Assembly: GCF_016916835.1 (NCBI RefSeq)
Contig: NZ_JAFFIX010000001.1
Location: forward strand, 124,001 to 188,000
Source of the DNA: Actinacidiphila bryophytorum
GTDB lineage: Bacteria; Actinomycetota; Actinomycetes; Streptomycetales; Streptomycetaceae
DNA length: 64,000 nucleotides
Reading direction: 5' to 3'
Each line of letters starts with the position of its first letter. Position 1 is the first letter of the stretch. The notes beneath the pieces are model-generated. The model saw only the letters and a list, made by a program, of their open reading frames with translations. It searched no databases and was not told the origin of the DNA. The position numbers and the translations under genes were made by a program. This document shows positions 43,881-53,554 of this stretch, piece after piece.

Positions 43881-46800
43881 GTGCGGCCGGGCGCGTTGCA
43901 GCGTCCGAGCGGGACAGCACCAGGTTCCGGGCAGCGAACGCAGCGAGCACACAGTGACGGACGACCGACGATGGGGTGGGAGGACCGCGTGACGACGGCG
44001 AAGCCGGTGACGGCGGCGAGGGACGGCGGCCAGGAGCAGGGGTGGCTCCGACGGCTGACGGCGTACTGCTGGCGGTACAGAAGCGCCGTGCTGCTCTCGC
44101 TGGGCGCCTCGCTGGCCGGCATGGCGGTCACCGCACTGGTGCCGCTGGTCCCCAAGCTGATCATCGACGACGTGATCGTCAAGCACGACAAGCCGCTCGC
44201 CCCCTGGGCCGTCGCGCTGATCATCGCCGCGGTCGTGGTCTACGCGCTCACGTACATGCGCCGCTACTACGGCGGCCGACTCGCCCTCGACGTGCAGCAC
44301 GACCTGCGCCAGGAGATGTTCCGCACGATCATGCGGCTCGACGGCCGCCGCCAGGACGAGCTGAGCACCGGGCAGGTCGTCGGCCGCGCCACCAGCGACC
44401 TGCAGCTGATCCAGGGGCTGCTGTTCATGCTGCCCATGGTCATCGGCAACCTGCTGCTGTTCGTGCTCTCGCTCGTGGTCATGCTGGTGCTCTCGCCGCT
44501 GCTCACCCTCGTCGCCCTGGCCGTGGCGCCGGCCCTGTGGTTCATCGCCGACCGCTCCCGCAAACGGCTCTTCCCCGCCACCTGGTACGCCCAGGGGCAG
44601 GCCGCCGCCGTCGCCGGGATCGTCGACGGCTCGGTCACCGGCGTCCGGGTCGTCAAGGGCTTCGGCCAGGAGCAGCAGGAGATGGGCAAGCTGGCCGCGG
44701 TCAGCCGCCGGCTCTTCGCCGGGCGGCTGCGCACGGTCCGGCTCAGCGCCCGCTACACCCCCGCCCTCCAGGCGGTGCCCTCGCTCGGGCAGATCGGGAT
44801 GCTGGCGCTCGGCGGCTGGATGGCGGCCCGCGGGCAGATCACGCTGGGCACCTTCGTCGCCTTCTCCACCTACCTGGCCCAGCTGACAGGCCCGGTGCGG
44901 ATGCTCACCATCGTGCTGACCGTCGGCCAGCAGGCCAGGGCCGGCGTGGAGCGGGTCTTCGAGCTGATCGACACCGAGCCGACGCTGGAGGAGGGCAGCA
45001 AGGAGCTGCCCGCGGACGCCCCCGCCACCGTCGAGTTCGACCACGTCACCTTCGGCTACAGCAAGGACCGCCCGGTCCTCGACGGCTTCGACCTGTCCCT
45101 CGCCCCCGGCGAGACGGTCGCCGTCGTCGGCGCCTCGGGCTCGGGCAAGTCCACCGTCTCGCTGCTGCTGCCCCGGCTCTACGACGTCACCGAGGGCGCC
45201 GTCCTGGTCGGAGGCACCGACGTCAGGGAGCTGACCTTCGACTCGCTGCGGTCGGTCATCGGCATGGTCCCCGAGGACAGCTTCCTGTTCTCCGACACCG
45301 TCCGCGCCAACATCGCCTACGGCCACCCGGACGCGACCGAGGAGCAGATCCTCGCCGCCACCCGCGCCGCCCAGGCGCACGACTTCATCACCGAGCTGCC
45401 GGACGGCTACGACACGGTGGTCGGCGAGCAGGGCCTCACCCTGTCCGGCGGCCAGCGGCAGCGCGTCGCACTGGCCCGCGCGATACTCACCGACCCCCGG
45501 CTGCTGCTGCTCGACGACGCCACCTCGGCGGTCGACGCCCGGGTCGAGGCGGAGATCTTCGACGCGCTGCGCGAGGTCATGCGCGGCCGTACGACGCTGC
45601 TGATCGCCCACCGCCGCTCCACCCTGGCGCTCGCCGACCGCATCGCGGTCCTCGACGCGGGGCGGCTGTCCGACATCGGCACCCACGAGGAGCTGCAGGA
45701 GCGCAGCGCCCTCTACCGCGCCCTGCTGACCGACCCGGACGCGCTGGGCGCCGACGTGGTCGAGATCGACCCGGCCGGGGCACTCGCCCGCGCCGCGGAG
45801 CCGTCAGCGGCCGACGCGGAGACGGCGGAGGGCGACGTCACCCCCGAGCTGTGGCCGGCCGACCGCCGTCCCGCGGACGACGAAGGGGCCGGCGCCCCGC
45901 CGTCGGGCGCCGCCGCGCAGCCTCGCCCGGTGGCCGGACCCGGCGCGATGGCCGGCGCCCTGGCGGGCATGCCCGCCACCCCGGAGCTGCTCGCCAAGGT
46001 CGCCGCCCTGCCGCCGGCCGACGACACCCCGCGGGTCGACGAGGAGCAGGCCGCGCAGGCCGACCACGGCTTCGGCCTGCGCAGCCTGCTGCGCGGCTTC
46101 CGCACCCCGCTGCTGCTGAGCCTGCTGCTGGTCGCGGTCGACGCGCTCGCCGGGCTGCTGCTGCCGGTGCTCATCCGGCACGGCATCGACGCCGGTGTCC
46201 GGCGCCAGGCGCTCGGCGCAGTCTGGGTGGCGTCCCTGCTGGGCCTCGGCCTGGTGCTGGCCCAGTGGGCGGCGGAATGGGGCTCGACCCTGCTCACCGG
46301 GCGCACCGGCGAACGGGTCCTCTACACGCTGCGGGTCAAGATCTTCGCGCATCTGCACCGGCTCGGCCTTGACTACTACGAGCGCGAGCTGACCGGCCGC
46401 ATCATGACCCGCATGACCACCGACGTGGACGCGCTGTCCACGTTCCTGCAGACCGGCCTGGTCACCGCCCTGGTCAGCGTGCTCACCTTCGGCGGCATCC
46501 TGGTGGCGCTGCTGGCCATCGACGTCGAACTGGCCCTGCTGGTCTTCGCCACCCTGCCGATCCTGGTGGTGGGCACCTGGGTCTTCCGCCGCAAGTCGGT
46601 GCAGGCCTACGAGCTGGCCAGGGAGAAGGTCGCGGTCGTCAACGCCGACCTGCAGGAGCACGTCGCCGGGCTGCGCGTCGTCCAGGCGTTCCGCGGCCAG
46701 CGGCGCGGCGCCGAGCGCTTCGCGCAGCGCAGCGACGAATACCGCAGGGCGCGGGTGCGCGGGCAGTTCCTGATCTCGGTGTACTTCCCGTTCGTGCAGC

Positions 46801-47807
46801 TGCTCTCCAGCGTCGCCGCCGCCCTGGTGCTGATCGTCGGCGCGCACCGGGTGAGCGCGGGCACCCTGACGGCCGGCGCGCTGGTGGCGTATCTGCTCTA
46901 CATCGACCTGTTCTTCTCGCCCGTGCAGCAGCTCTCGCAGGTCTTCGACGGCTACCAGCAGGCGTCGGTCTCGCTCGGCCGGATCCGCGAGCTGCTGCGG
47001 GAGCCGACCACCACCCCGGCGGCCGCGGAACCCCGCGAGGTCGGCCCGCTGCGCGGCGAGATCACCTTCCGCGACCTGCACTTCCGCTACGGCGGGCCGC
47101 AGGCGGACAACCCCGAGGCGCTGAGCGGGATCTCGCTGCGGATCCCCGCAGGCCAGACGGTGGCCTTCGTCGGCGAGACCGGCGCGGGCAAGTCCACGCT
47201 GGTGAAGATGGTCGCGCGGTTCTACGACCCGACCGACGGTGCGGTGCTGGTCGACGGCGACGACATCCGCGAACTCGACCTGACCGGCTACCGGCAGCGG
47301 CTCGGCGTCGTCCCGCAGGAGCCGTACCTCTTCCCCGGCACCGTGCGCGACGCCATCGCCTACGGCAGGTCGGACGCGACCGACGCCGAGGTGGAGGCCG
47401 CCGCCCGGGCGGTGGGCGCGCATGCGATGATCGCCACCCTCGACGGCGGCTACCTGCACCAGGTCGCCGAGCGCGGCAGGAATCTGTCGGCAGGACAGCG
47501 GCAGCTGATCGCGCTGGCCCGCGCCGAACTGGTCGACCCCGCGATCCTGCTGCTGGACGAGGCGACGGCCGCGCTGGACCTGGCGACCGAGGGGCTGGTC
47601 AACCAGGCCGCCGACCGGCTCGCGACCCGCCGCACGACCCTGGTGGTCGCCCACCGGCTGAGCACCGCCGCACGCGCCGACCGGGTCGTGGTCCTCGACC
47701 ACGGCAAGGTCGTCGAGGACGGCACGCACGAGGCGCTGCTGGCCCGCGGCGGGCGGTACGCCGAGCTGTGGCGCACCTTCACCGGCGAGGTGCGGGCGGC
47801 CGCCTGA
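43881..47807 (+). CDS. Fused heterodimer-type ABC exporter (TMD-NBD-TMD-NBD)
   Basis: A single polypeptide of up to 1308 aa holding two ABC exporter halves. Half 1: membrane domain about 55-340, then NBD with GASGSGKST, LSGGQRQR and Walker B LLLLDDATSAVD (catalytic Glu replaced by Asp). Half 2: membrane domain about 740-1030, NBD with GETGAGKST, LSAGQRQL and ILLLDEATAALD (catalytic Glu kept). A Pro/Ala/Glu-rich linker of about 100 residues joins them. This is the residue pattern of asymmetric exporters such as TM287/288, fused here into one chain. Substrate unknown; drug or lipid export likely. GTG 43881 has AGGAGG 7 nt upstream; ATG 43971 and GTG 43989 (GGGAGG 5 nt upstream) are alternatives and would remove a poorly structured N terminus. 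Confidence 0.9.
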   Translation: MRPGALQRPSGTAPGSGQRTQRAHSDGRPTMGWEDRVTTAKPVTAARDGGQEQGWLRRLTAYCWRYRSAVLLSLGASLAGMAVTALVPLVPKLIIDDVIVKHDKPLAPWAVALIIAAVVVYALTYMRRYYGGRLALDVQHDLRQEMFRTIMRLDGRRQDELSTGQVVGRATSDLQLIQGLLFMLPMVIGNLLLFVLSLVVMLVLSPLLTLVALAVAPALWFIADRSRKRLFPATWYAQGQAAAVAGIVDGSVTGVRVVKGFGQEQQEMGKLAAVSRRLFAGRLRTVRLSARYTPALQAVPSLGQIGMLALGGWMAARGQITLGTFVAFSTYLAQLTGPVRMLTIVLTVGQQARAGVERVFELIDTEPTLEEGSKELPADAPATVEFDHVTFGYSKDRPVLDGFDLSLAPGETVAVVGASGSGKSTVSLLLPRLYDVTEGAVLVGGTDVRELTFDSLRSVIGMVPEDSFLFSDTVRANIAYGHPDATEEQILAATRAAQAHDFITELPDGYDTVVGEQGLTLSGGQRQRVALARAILTDPRLLLLDDATSAVDARVEAEIFDALREVMRGRTTLLIAHRRSTLALADRIAVLDAGRLSDIGTHEELQERSALYRALLTDPDALGADVVEIDPAGALARAAEPSAADAETAEGDVTPELWPADRRPADDEGAGAPPSGAAAQPRPVAGPGAMAGALAGMPATPELLAKVAALPPADDTPRVDEEQAAQADHGFGLRSLLRGFRTPLLLSLLLVAVDALAGLLLPVLIRHGIDAGVRRQALGAVWVASLLGLGLVLAQWAAEWGSTLLTGRTGERVLYTLRVKIFAHLHRLGLDYYERELTGRIMTRMTTDVDALSTFLQTGLVTALVSVLTFGGILVALLAIDVELALLVFATLPILVVGTWVFRRKSVQAYELAREKVAVVNADLQEHVAGLRVVQAFRGQRRGAERFAQRSDEYRRARVRGQFLISVYFPFVQLLSSVAAALVLIVGAHRVSAGTLTAGALVAYLLYIDLFFSPVQQLSQVFDGYQQASVSLGRIRELLREPTTTPAAAEPREVGPLRGEITFRDLHFRYGGPQADNPEALSGISLRIPAGQTVAFVGETGAGKSTLVKMVARFYDPTDGAVLVDGDDIRELDLTGYRQRLGVVPQEPYLFPGTVRDAIAYGRSDATDAEVEAAARAVGAHAMIATLDGGYLHQVAERGRNLSAGQRQLIALARAELVDPAILLLDEATAALDLATEGLVNQAADRLATRRTTLVVAHRLSTAARADRVVVLDHGKVVEDGTHEALLARGGRYAELWRTFTGEVRAAA

Positions 47808-47836
47808 CCAGCCGTCCGCCCGCATCTGCCGCCCTG

Positions 47837-49663
47837 TCAGTAGTCGAGGCCGTAGCCGATCGGGTAGAGCGGTGTCGCCGGGTCGTCGGCCCGCGGCACC
47901 GCGACCGGCAGCCGGCCGGCCGGTCGCGCCTTGCCGGCGATGACCCGGGCGACGGCGCGCATCGAGACGTCGGTCCAGCCGTAGGTGGCGAGCGAGGCGG
48001 ACACCTGCGGCAGGTAGGCGATGTCGTAGGGGTTGCGGATCGCGACCGTGACCACCGGGACCGATGTCGCGGCCAGTGCGGTGACCAGGGCGATCTGCGA
48101 GGGCGAGGCGGACGTCACGTTGTAGGTGCAGACGACCACCGCGTCCTTGCCCGCGGCTGCCGCCACCGCCTGGGCGATCACCGCCTGCGACGGCGCGGTG
48201 CCGGTGGACAGCGCCGTTGCGGGGTGGCCGAGGTCGGTGAGGGCCTTGGCCAGCACACCGGTGGGCGGGCCGCCGGTGCCCGAGGGCGCCGCCGGGTCGG
48301 CGCCGACCACCAGCAGGTTGCGGTGCGAGCGGCGGGGCAGCGGCAGCGTCCCGCCGTCGTCGGCCAGCAGGGTGATGCCGCGTTCGGTGATCCGGTCGGC
48401 GGTCGCCAGATGCGAGCGTGTGCCGACCACCCGGTCGACCCCGGCGTGGGTGACGAACGGGTTGCGGAAGAGGCCTTTGCGGAACTTCAGTGCGAGGATG
48501 CGCTCCAGCGACACCTCGATCCGCTCCTCGGTCAGCTCGCCCGAGGCCACGGCGTCCATGACGCCCTGGTAGGCGACGGGCAGCAGCGGCGGGTTGAGCA
48601 ACTGGTCGACGCCCGCCTTGAGCGCGAGCACCGGGACCCGGTCGTCGCCGTACTTCTCCCGCACCCCCGCCATGTCGAGCGCGTCGGTGACCACGACGCC
48701 GTCGTAGCCGAGCTGTTCGCGCAGCACCCCGGTGAGGATGGGGTACGACAGCGTCGCGGGGTCGCCCGAGTCGTCCAGGGCGGGCACCAGGAGGTGCGCG
48801 GTCATGATCGAGTCGATGCCGGCCGCGATCGCCGCGCGGAAGGGCGGGGCGTCGATGGTCTGCCACTGCTCCAGCGAGTGGGTGATGACCGGCAGTGAGA
48901 AGTGGCTGTCGGTGCCGGTGTCGCCGTGCCCGGGGAAGTGCTTGGCAGTCGAGGCGATGCCGGCGCTCTGGTAGCCCTTGACCTGGGCGGCGGCCAGCGC
49001 GGCGACCGCGGTGGGGTCGGCGCCGAAGGAGCGCACCCCGATCACGGGGTTGGCCGGGTTGATGTTGACGTCGGAGACGGGGGAGTAGTTCTGGTTGACG
49101 CCCATGGCGGCCAGCTCGGTGCCGATCACCCGGGCGGCGGTGCGCGCGTCCGAGGTGCTGCCGTCGGCGCCGAGAGCCATGCCGCCGCCGAAGAGCGTGC
49201 CGGGCGCGCCGATCCTGGCGACGGCGCCCTGCTCCTGGTCGGTGGAGATCAGCAGCGGTACGGGGGTGCCGTGCGAGAGCGCGGCGCGCTGGATGCCGTT
49301 GGACAGGTCGGCGATCTGGTGCGGGTTCTGCGTGTTGTGCGCCCACGCGAAGTAGATGATGCCGCCGACGTGGTAGGTGGCGAGCAGCTCCGCGGCGTTC
49401 GCGACGCCGATCTCGGCCTGGTTGGCGGCCACGTCCGCGGGGTCGGGGTCGGTGGCCGAGGCCCCGTAGATCCGCATGACGAAGAGCTGGCCGACCTTCT
49501 CCTCCAGGCTCATCCGCTGGATGATCGCGCGGATTCTTCGGCGGTCCGCGCTGCTCAGGGCGGACCCGGAGCCGGCGGCGACGGCGGGCGCCGCGCCGGC
49601 CACGGCGACGGAACCGGCGGCGGCTGCGGTGATGACACTGCGGCGGGACGGGTGGTGGTGCAA
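47837..49663 (-). CDS. Tat-exported GH3 beta-N-acetylhexosaminidase (NagZ-like)
   Basis: A 608-aa exported glycosidase. The N terminus SRRSVITAAAAGSVAVAG is a twin-arginine signal peptide. The GH3 barrel starts at about 50 (IQRMSLEEKVGQLFVMRIYG) and carries KHFPGHGDTGTDSH, the loop with the His/Asp acid-base pair of NagZ-type enzymes. The nucleophile Asp is in GVVVTDALDMAGV. A C-terminal alpha/beta GH3 domain (about 400-608) follows. It removes terminal GlcNAc from chito-oligosaccharides or muropeptides outside the cell. TTG 49663 is chosen for AAGGAG 6 nt upstream and places the Arg pair near the start; an upstream GTG 49723 would bury the Tat signal. It converges with the exporter gene. Confidence 0.9.
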   Translation of the reverse strand: MHHHPSRRSVITAAAAGSVAVAGAAPAVAAGSGSALSSADRRRIRAIIQRMSLEEKVGQLFVMRIYGASATDPDPADVAANQAEIGVANAAELLATYHVGGIIYFAWAHNTQNPHQIADLSNGIQRAALSHGTPVPLLISTDQEQGAVARIGAPGTLFGGGMALGADGSTSDARTAARVIGTELAAMGVNQNYSPVSDVNINPANPVIGVRSFGADPTAVAALAAAQVKGYQSAGIASTAKHFPGHGDTGTDSHFSLPVITHSLEQWQTIDAPPFRAAIAAGIDSIMTAHLLVPALDDSGDPATLSYPILTGVLREQLGYDGVVVTDALDMAGVREKYGDDRVPVLALKAGVDQLLNPPLLPVAYQGVMDAVASGELTEERIEVSLERILALKFRKGLFRNPFVTHAGVDRVVGTRSHLATADRITERGITLLADDGGTLPLPRRSHRNLLVVGADPAAPSGTGGPPTGVLAKALTDLGHPATALSTGTAPSQAVIAQAVAAAAGKDAVVVCTYNVTSASPSQIALVTALAATSVPVVTVAIRNPYDIAYLPQVSASLATYGWTDVSMRAVARVIAGKARPAGRLPVAVPRADDPATPLYPIGYGLDY

Positions 49664-49832
49664 GACGGACTCCTTCTGGACGGAGGAGAGTGCACACGAT
49701 GAAAGTAATTTCCAGATGTACACGGATAGCGTGGAAGTTTTCGCCAGTCAATGGCCTGGGCGAACCCTTCGCACGAGCCGCCCTGCGGTATCTGTCCTTC
49801 CGCCCGGCCGCCGCTCGGCAGCCGACCGCCCG

Positions 49833-50357
49833 TCAGCCGAAGACGGGCTGCGCCGGCATGCGCTCCTTCGCCACCCGGAAGACCACCGAGACCCGGAAGG
49901 CCATCACGCACTCCGGGGGCGGCTTCGGCTGGCTGACCTGCAACGCGACCCGGTCGCCCGACACGGTGAGCGCCGCGGAGGTGGCCGCGCTGCACCCGGT
50001 CGTCGCCGTCCAGCCGACCAGCACCTGCCGCGTGAAGTCGGTGGCCCGCCCCGCCGCCGCGATCTGCGCCTGCGCCTGCGGGTCGCGCGCCGCGAACCGC
50101 GCGGCGTACCGGTCGGCCTCGGCCCGGTCGTGCAGCACCTGCTGATCGTCCGTCGGACCCTTCGGTGTGGTGGAGAAGTACACCACCCGGTCACCCGCGG
50201 CCCCGCCGCCTGTGCCCGCCGTGCCCGGCCCGGAGCCCGGCGACCCGTCCGGCCCGCCCGTTCCCGACTGGCCCGCGCACCCGGCACCCAGCCCCCCGAG
50301 CGCCGCGGCCAGCGCCGTCCCCGCGACCGCCCTGCCCACCGCCGTCATCCGTCCCAT
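49833..50357 (-). CDS. Small secreted lipoprotein, unknown
   Basis: A 174-aa protein with signal peptide (VGRAVAGTALAAALGGL) and lipobox LGAGC, so it is lipid-anchored outside the membrane. A Gly/Ser/Thr-rich spacer leads to a globular part (RVVYFSTTPKGPTDDQQVLH then FTRQVLVGWTATTGCSAATS). The latter pattern, with a single Cys and a beta-rich end VVFRVAKERM, suggests a protease-inhibitor-like or binding domain but I do not recognise a family. ATG 50357 and ATG 50348 are both possible. It stands alone between the hexosaminidase and the LysR gene, all on the minus strand. Confidence 0.75.
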   Translation of the reverse strand: MGRMTAVGRAVAGTALAAALGGLGAGCAGQSGTGGPDGSPGSGPGTAGTGGGAAGDRVVYFSTTPKGPTDDQQVLHDRAEADRYAARFAARDPQAQAQIAAAGRATDFTRQVLVGWTATTGCSAATSAALTVSGDRVALQVSQPKPPPECVMAFRVSVVFRVAKERMPAQPVFG

Positions 50358-50441
50358 GCCCCTGGGACGGACGTCAGCCCGCTCCGGTTCCGTACGCCCG
50401 CACGGCGGCACCCGTCCGGGTCGACCCGCCCCCACACCCCG

Positions 50442-51344
50442 TCAGCCGTCCGCCGGCCAGTGCGCCCGCAGCGTGTCCACCGCCACCCCGATCGACGGCC
50501 TGCGGGAGGCACCCGCCCGCCACAGCGCGTACAGCCGCCGCACCGGCGCCGGTTCCAGCCGCAGCACCCGCACCCCCGCGGGTATCTCCCCGCGGCCGAG
50601 CCTGGGCACCAGCGCGATCCCGAGGCCGGCCTCCACCAGCGCCACCTGGGTGCGGTACTCACCCACCTGATACGCCATGTCGGGCTCGGTCCCCGCCTCC
50701 CGCAGCGTCCTGACCAGCCAGTCGTGGCAGACCGAACCCGGCGGCTGGCAGATCCACCGCTCCCGCGCCACGTCGGAGCGCAGCAGCCCCTCCCGGTCCG
50801 CCAGCCGGTGCCCGGCCGGCACCAGTACGTCGCACCGGTCGTCGCCGACGACCGCCCGCTCCACGCCCTCGGGCGCCGGAAGCGGGGCGATGTCCCAGTC
50901 GTGCGCCACCGCCAGATCCACCACACCGCGGGCCACCAGGTCGACCGACAGATGCGCGTCCACCTCGACGAGCCGCAGGTCGAGCGACGGGTGCTTGGCC
51001 GCCAGCTCCGCCAGGACCGGCGGCAGCAGCCCGCAGGCCGCCGTCGGGAACGCCGCCACCGTCAGCCGCCCCGACGGCCTGCCGCGCTGCTCCTCCAGCG
51101 CCACCTCCGCCCGCTCCACGATCGACAGCAACTGCTCCGCCGTGGTGACCAGCAGATGCGCGGCGTCGGTGAGCGCCACCCCGCGGCCCTGCCGCTCCAG
51201 CAGCACCGTGTGCGTCTCCCGCTCCAGCTTGGAGATCTGCTGCGACACCGCAGAGGGCGTGTAGCCGAGCGCGGTGGCCGCAGCGCCGATCGAGCCATGG
51301 GTGTGCACCGCGTGCAGCGCCTTCAGGCGCCCCAGATCGAGCAT
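50442..51344 (-). CDS. LysR-family transcriptional regulator
   Basis: A 300-aa regulator. The N-terminal winged HTH is clear (LGRLKALHAVHTHGSIGAAA, then YTPSAVSQQISKLERE). The linker helix and the periplasmic-binding-like effector domain follow (GRLTVAAFPTAACGLLPPVL, then IALVPRLGRGEIPAGV). Such proteins usually control a neighbouring or divergent gene and respond to a small molecule. The nearest gene on its upstream side is the TIM-barrel epimerase at 51493, on the same strand with a 148-bp gap. No typical T-N11-A site was singled out. Effector and target are unknown. Confidence 0.9.
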   Translation of the reverse strand: MLDLGRLKALHAVHTHGSIGAAATALGYTPSAVSQQISKLERETHTVLLERQGRGVALTDAAHLLVTTAEQLLSIVERAEVALEEQRGRPSGRLTVAAFPTAACGLLPPVLAELAAKHPSLDLRLVEVDAHLSVDLVARGVVDLAVAHDWDIAPLPAPEGVERAVVGDDRCDVLVPAGHRLADREGLLRSDVARERWICQPPGSVCHDWLVRTLREAGTEPDMAYQVGEYRTQVALVEAGLGIALVPRLGRGEIPAGVRVLRLEPAPVRRLYALWRAGASRRPSIGVAVDTLRAHWPADG

Positions 51345-51492
51345 CCGCCCCTCCTCCTCGCTCTCCTCGCCCCCGGCAGGCCTGTATGACCGCGGCCGCC
51401 CCTGACCCGCGCCGGCCCGGACGACCGCCGCTCGGCCCCCGCGCCGGGTCAGGTCGGCCCGGGTAGAGCCGACCTGGCCAGGTCGGCCTCCC

Positions 51493-52290
51493 TCAGGCCG
51501 ACTCCGTCAGCAGCCGCGTCAGGTGGTCCCGTGCCGGCCCCAACAGCGCCGGCAGCTCCGCGGCCTGCGGATACCACCGCTTCTCGTACTCCCAGCACAG
51601 CCAGCCGTCCCACTCGGCCCGGCTGAGCACCTCGACGGTCTCCGCCAGCGGCAGCACTCCCGCCCCCAGCGGCAGCGGCGTCGTGTCGGCGGCCGAGGCG
51701 ATGTCCTTGACCTGGACGTAGCCGAGATAGGGCGCCAGCGCCGGGAAGGTCGCCGACGGCTGCTCGCCGGCCAGCCAGGTGTGCATGACATCCCACAGCC
51801 CGCCCGCGGCGACATGCCCCACCCGCCCGAGCACCCGCGCCACGTCCGCGCCGCCGCGGTGCGAGTCGTGGGTCTCCAGCAGCACCCGCACCCCCAGGTC
51901 CTCGGCCGCCGGCGCAGCGGCGGCGAGCCGCCGCGCGGCCAGCCCGTCGGCCTCCTCCCGGCCGAGCCCGGCGCCCCCGGGGAAGACCCGCACGAACGGC
52001 GCCCCCAGGTCATGGGCGAGCTGCACCGCCGCGCCGATCTCGTCCAGCACCGGCCCGTCGTCACCTGCGGCGGCGACCTTGGCGTAGCCGGCGACCGTCA
52101 GGATCTCGACCCCCGCCTTGTGGAACCCCGCCGCCACATCGGCGCGTTCGTCGGCGGACAGCCCGGTGTGCACCGGGCCTTCCGGGCTCGCGCGCAGCTC
52201 GACGCCGTGGAAGCCGTTGTCCGCCGCGAGCCGGGCCACCTGCTCGACGGGCAGTTCGGGAACACCGAGGGTGGAGAAGGCGAGTCTCAT
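51493..52290 (-). CDS. Sugar phosphate isomerase/epimerase-like TIM-barrel protein
   Basis: A 265-aa protein of the xylose-isomerase-like/AP endonuclease-2 barrel family. It begins MRLAFSTLGVPELPVEQVAR and carries GFHGVELRASPEGPVH, a metal-ligand Glu in VRVLLETHDSHRGG, an Asp/His pair in GGLWDVMHTWLAGEQP, and the final Glu in GWLCWEYEKRW. Members isomerise or epimerise sugars or inosose-type compounds. No transport or kinase gene accompanies it to reveal the substrate. ATG 52290 is the clear start. It lies upstream of the LysR gene on the same strand and may be co-transcribed with it. Confidence 0.85.
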   Translation of the reverse strand: MRLAFSTLGVPELPVEQVARLAADNGFHGVELRASPEGPVHTGLSADERADVAAGFHKAGVEILTVAGYAKVAAAGDDGPVLDEIGAAVQLAHDLGAPFVRVFPGGAGLGREEADGLAARRLAAAAPAAEDLGVRVLLETHDSHRGGADVARVLGRVGHVAAGGLWDVMHTWLAGEQPSATFPALAPYLGYVQVKDIASAADTTPLPLGAGVLPLAETVEVLSRAEWDGWLCWEYEKRWYPQAAELPALLGPARDHLTRLLTESA

Positions 52291-52380
52291 TCGCCGGACA
52301 CTAGGCACCCGATCCGACCAGGTCAACCGCGATCCGCCCGGTGCCGCGCCTCGTGCACGCCCCGCCGGCAGGGCTGCCGG

Positions 52381-53304
52381 CTACAGCGCCAGCCGCCAGT
52401 CCTGCCCCACCAGGTCCTTGCCGAAGCTGTGGTGCGGGCGGCTTTCCACCAGCTCGAATCCGGCCCGCTGGTAGATCGACCGGGCGCCGGCGAGGACGTC
52501 GTTCGTCCACAGCACGAGATCGCTGTAGTCCGCCGATCGGGCGAAGGATATGACCGTCTCGACCAGTTGCCTGCCTATGCCGTGCCCCCGTGCGGCCGGG
52601 TCGACCAGCAGCAGCCGCAGCCGCGCGGTGCCGGGTGCCTCGTCGCGCACGCAGAAGACGCAGCCAGCCCTGAGCCCGTCCAACTCCGCTATCCACACGG
52701 CCTCCCGCTCCGGGTCGTGCTCGGCGGCGAAATCGGCGACGATCCGGGCGACCAGCGCCTCGTATTCCTCGTTCCACCCGAACTCCTCGGCGTAGACCGC
52801 CGCGTTGCGCTCCACGACCCACCCCAGATCGCCCGGGCGCGGCCCCCGCAGGGTGACCTCGCCGGCGGCAGGGTGGACCGGCCGCCCGTCGCGCAGTATG
52901 TCCTGCACGGTCCGCATGGCGGCGGTCAGCCGCGGCCGGTCGCCCGGCGCTATCCGGCCCACGAGCGAACCCACGGCCTCCTGCGACCGCTCCTCGAGCA
53001 GGCCCGCGGCCTCCCGCCCGCGTGTGGTCAGCTCTATCCGCTGCCGCCGTGCGTCTTCCTCCGAGGGCCGCCGCGTCACCAGTTGCTTCTGCTCGAACCC
53101 GGCGAGCATCCGGCTGAGGTGGCCCGCGTCGATCGACAGCGCCGCCCGCAGGTCGGCCGCGTCGGTGCGGCGGCTGTGCGCGAGCTCGTACAGCACCCGC
53201 GCCTCGGTGAGCGTGAAAGGCGTGTGCAGGTGGCGGCTGTAGTCGAGCGCCCCGATGAGGTTGGTGTAGAAGCGGTTGAACTCGCGGATCTCCCTGACGG
53301 CCAT
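52381..53304 (-). CDS. MarR-type HTH fused to GNAT acetyltransferase
   Basis: A 307-aa bifunctional protein. Residues 1-140 form a MarR winged HTH (FTLTEARVLYELAHSRRTDA, then LSIDAGHLSRMLAGFEQKQL). Residues about 150-305 form a GNAT domain (GDLGWVVERNAAVYAEEFGW, then LLLVDPAARGHGIGRQLVET with the RGHGIG acetyl-CoA loop). This fusion is widespread and may link acetyl-CoA-dependent modification with gene control; substrates are unknown. ATG 53304 is used. It faces the GNAT-TetR pair at 53555 across a 250-bp gap that contains a perfect operator. Confidence 0.9.
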   Translation of the reverse strand: MAVREIREFNRFYTNLIGALDYSRHLHTPFTLTEARVLYELAHSRRTDAADLRAALSIDAGHLSRMLAGFEQKQLVTRRPSEEDARRQRIELTTRGREAAGLLEERSQEAVGSLVGRIAPGDRPRLTAAMRTVQDILRDGRPVHPAAGEVTLRGPRPGDLGWVVERNAAVYAEEFGWNEEYEALVARIVADFAAEHDPEREAVWIAELDGLRAGCVFCVRDEAPGTARLRLLLVDPAARGHGIGRQLVETVISFARSADYSDLVLWTNDVLAGARSIYQRAGFELVESRPHHSFGKDLVGQDWRLAL

Positions 53305-53503
53305 GGTCCGCCCCCCGTTCTGCCGTTCGTCGAATCTTTGCCTGAGTCAAAGGTAGGCCGACGGCGGCGCCGGAGGGAAGGGGGATTCTCCGGCCTGTGG
53401 ATAACTTTTCCGCCCACCGTGGGCGTGCGGTTGATCGGGACCGGTGGTGGGCGCGTGGCGAGGAGAGGGCCACGGCATGGCGTTCTCCGGCGCTGCGTTG
53501 TAC

Positions 53504-53530
53504 CGTTCGGTACAGTTGCTGTACCGAACG
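53504..53530. promoter_or_regulatory. TetR-type operator, 12-bp perfect inverted repeat
   Basis: CGTTCGGTACAG and CTGTACCGAACG are perfect inverted copies with a TTG spacer; GTACCG motifs extend the symmetry on the left. It lies 24 bp upstream of the GNAT gene at 53555. The TetR gene coupled to that GNAT gene is the most likely owner; the divergent MarR-GNAT start is 200 bp away. Confidence 0.82.
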
Positions 53531-53554
53531 TTCCATTGATGCCGAGGAGCAGCC

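Noticed and set aside
43874-43957. A 27-residue leader peptide starting at ATG 43874 before the exporter
   Set aside because: The ATG abuts the AGGAGG with no spacing, so initiation there is unlikely; GTG 43881 has the correct spacing.
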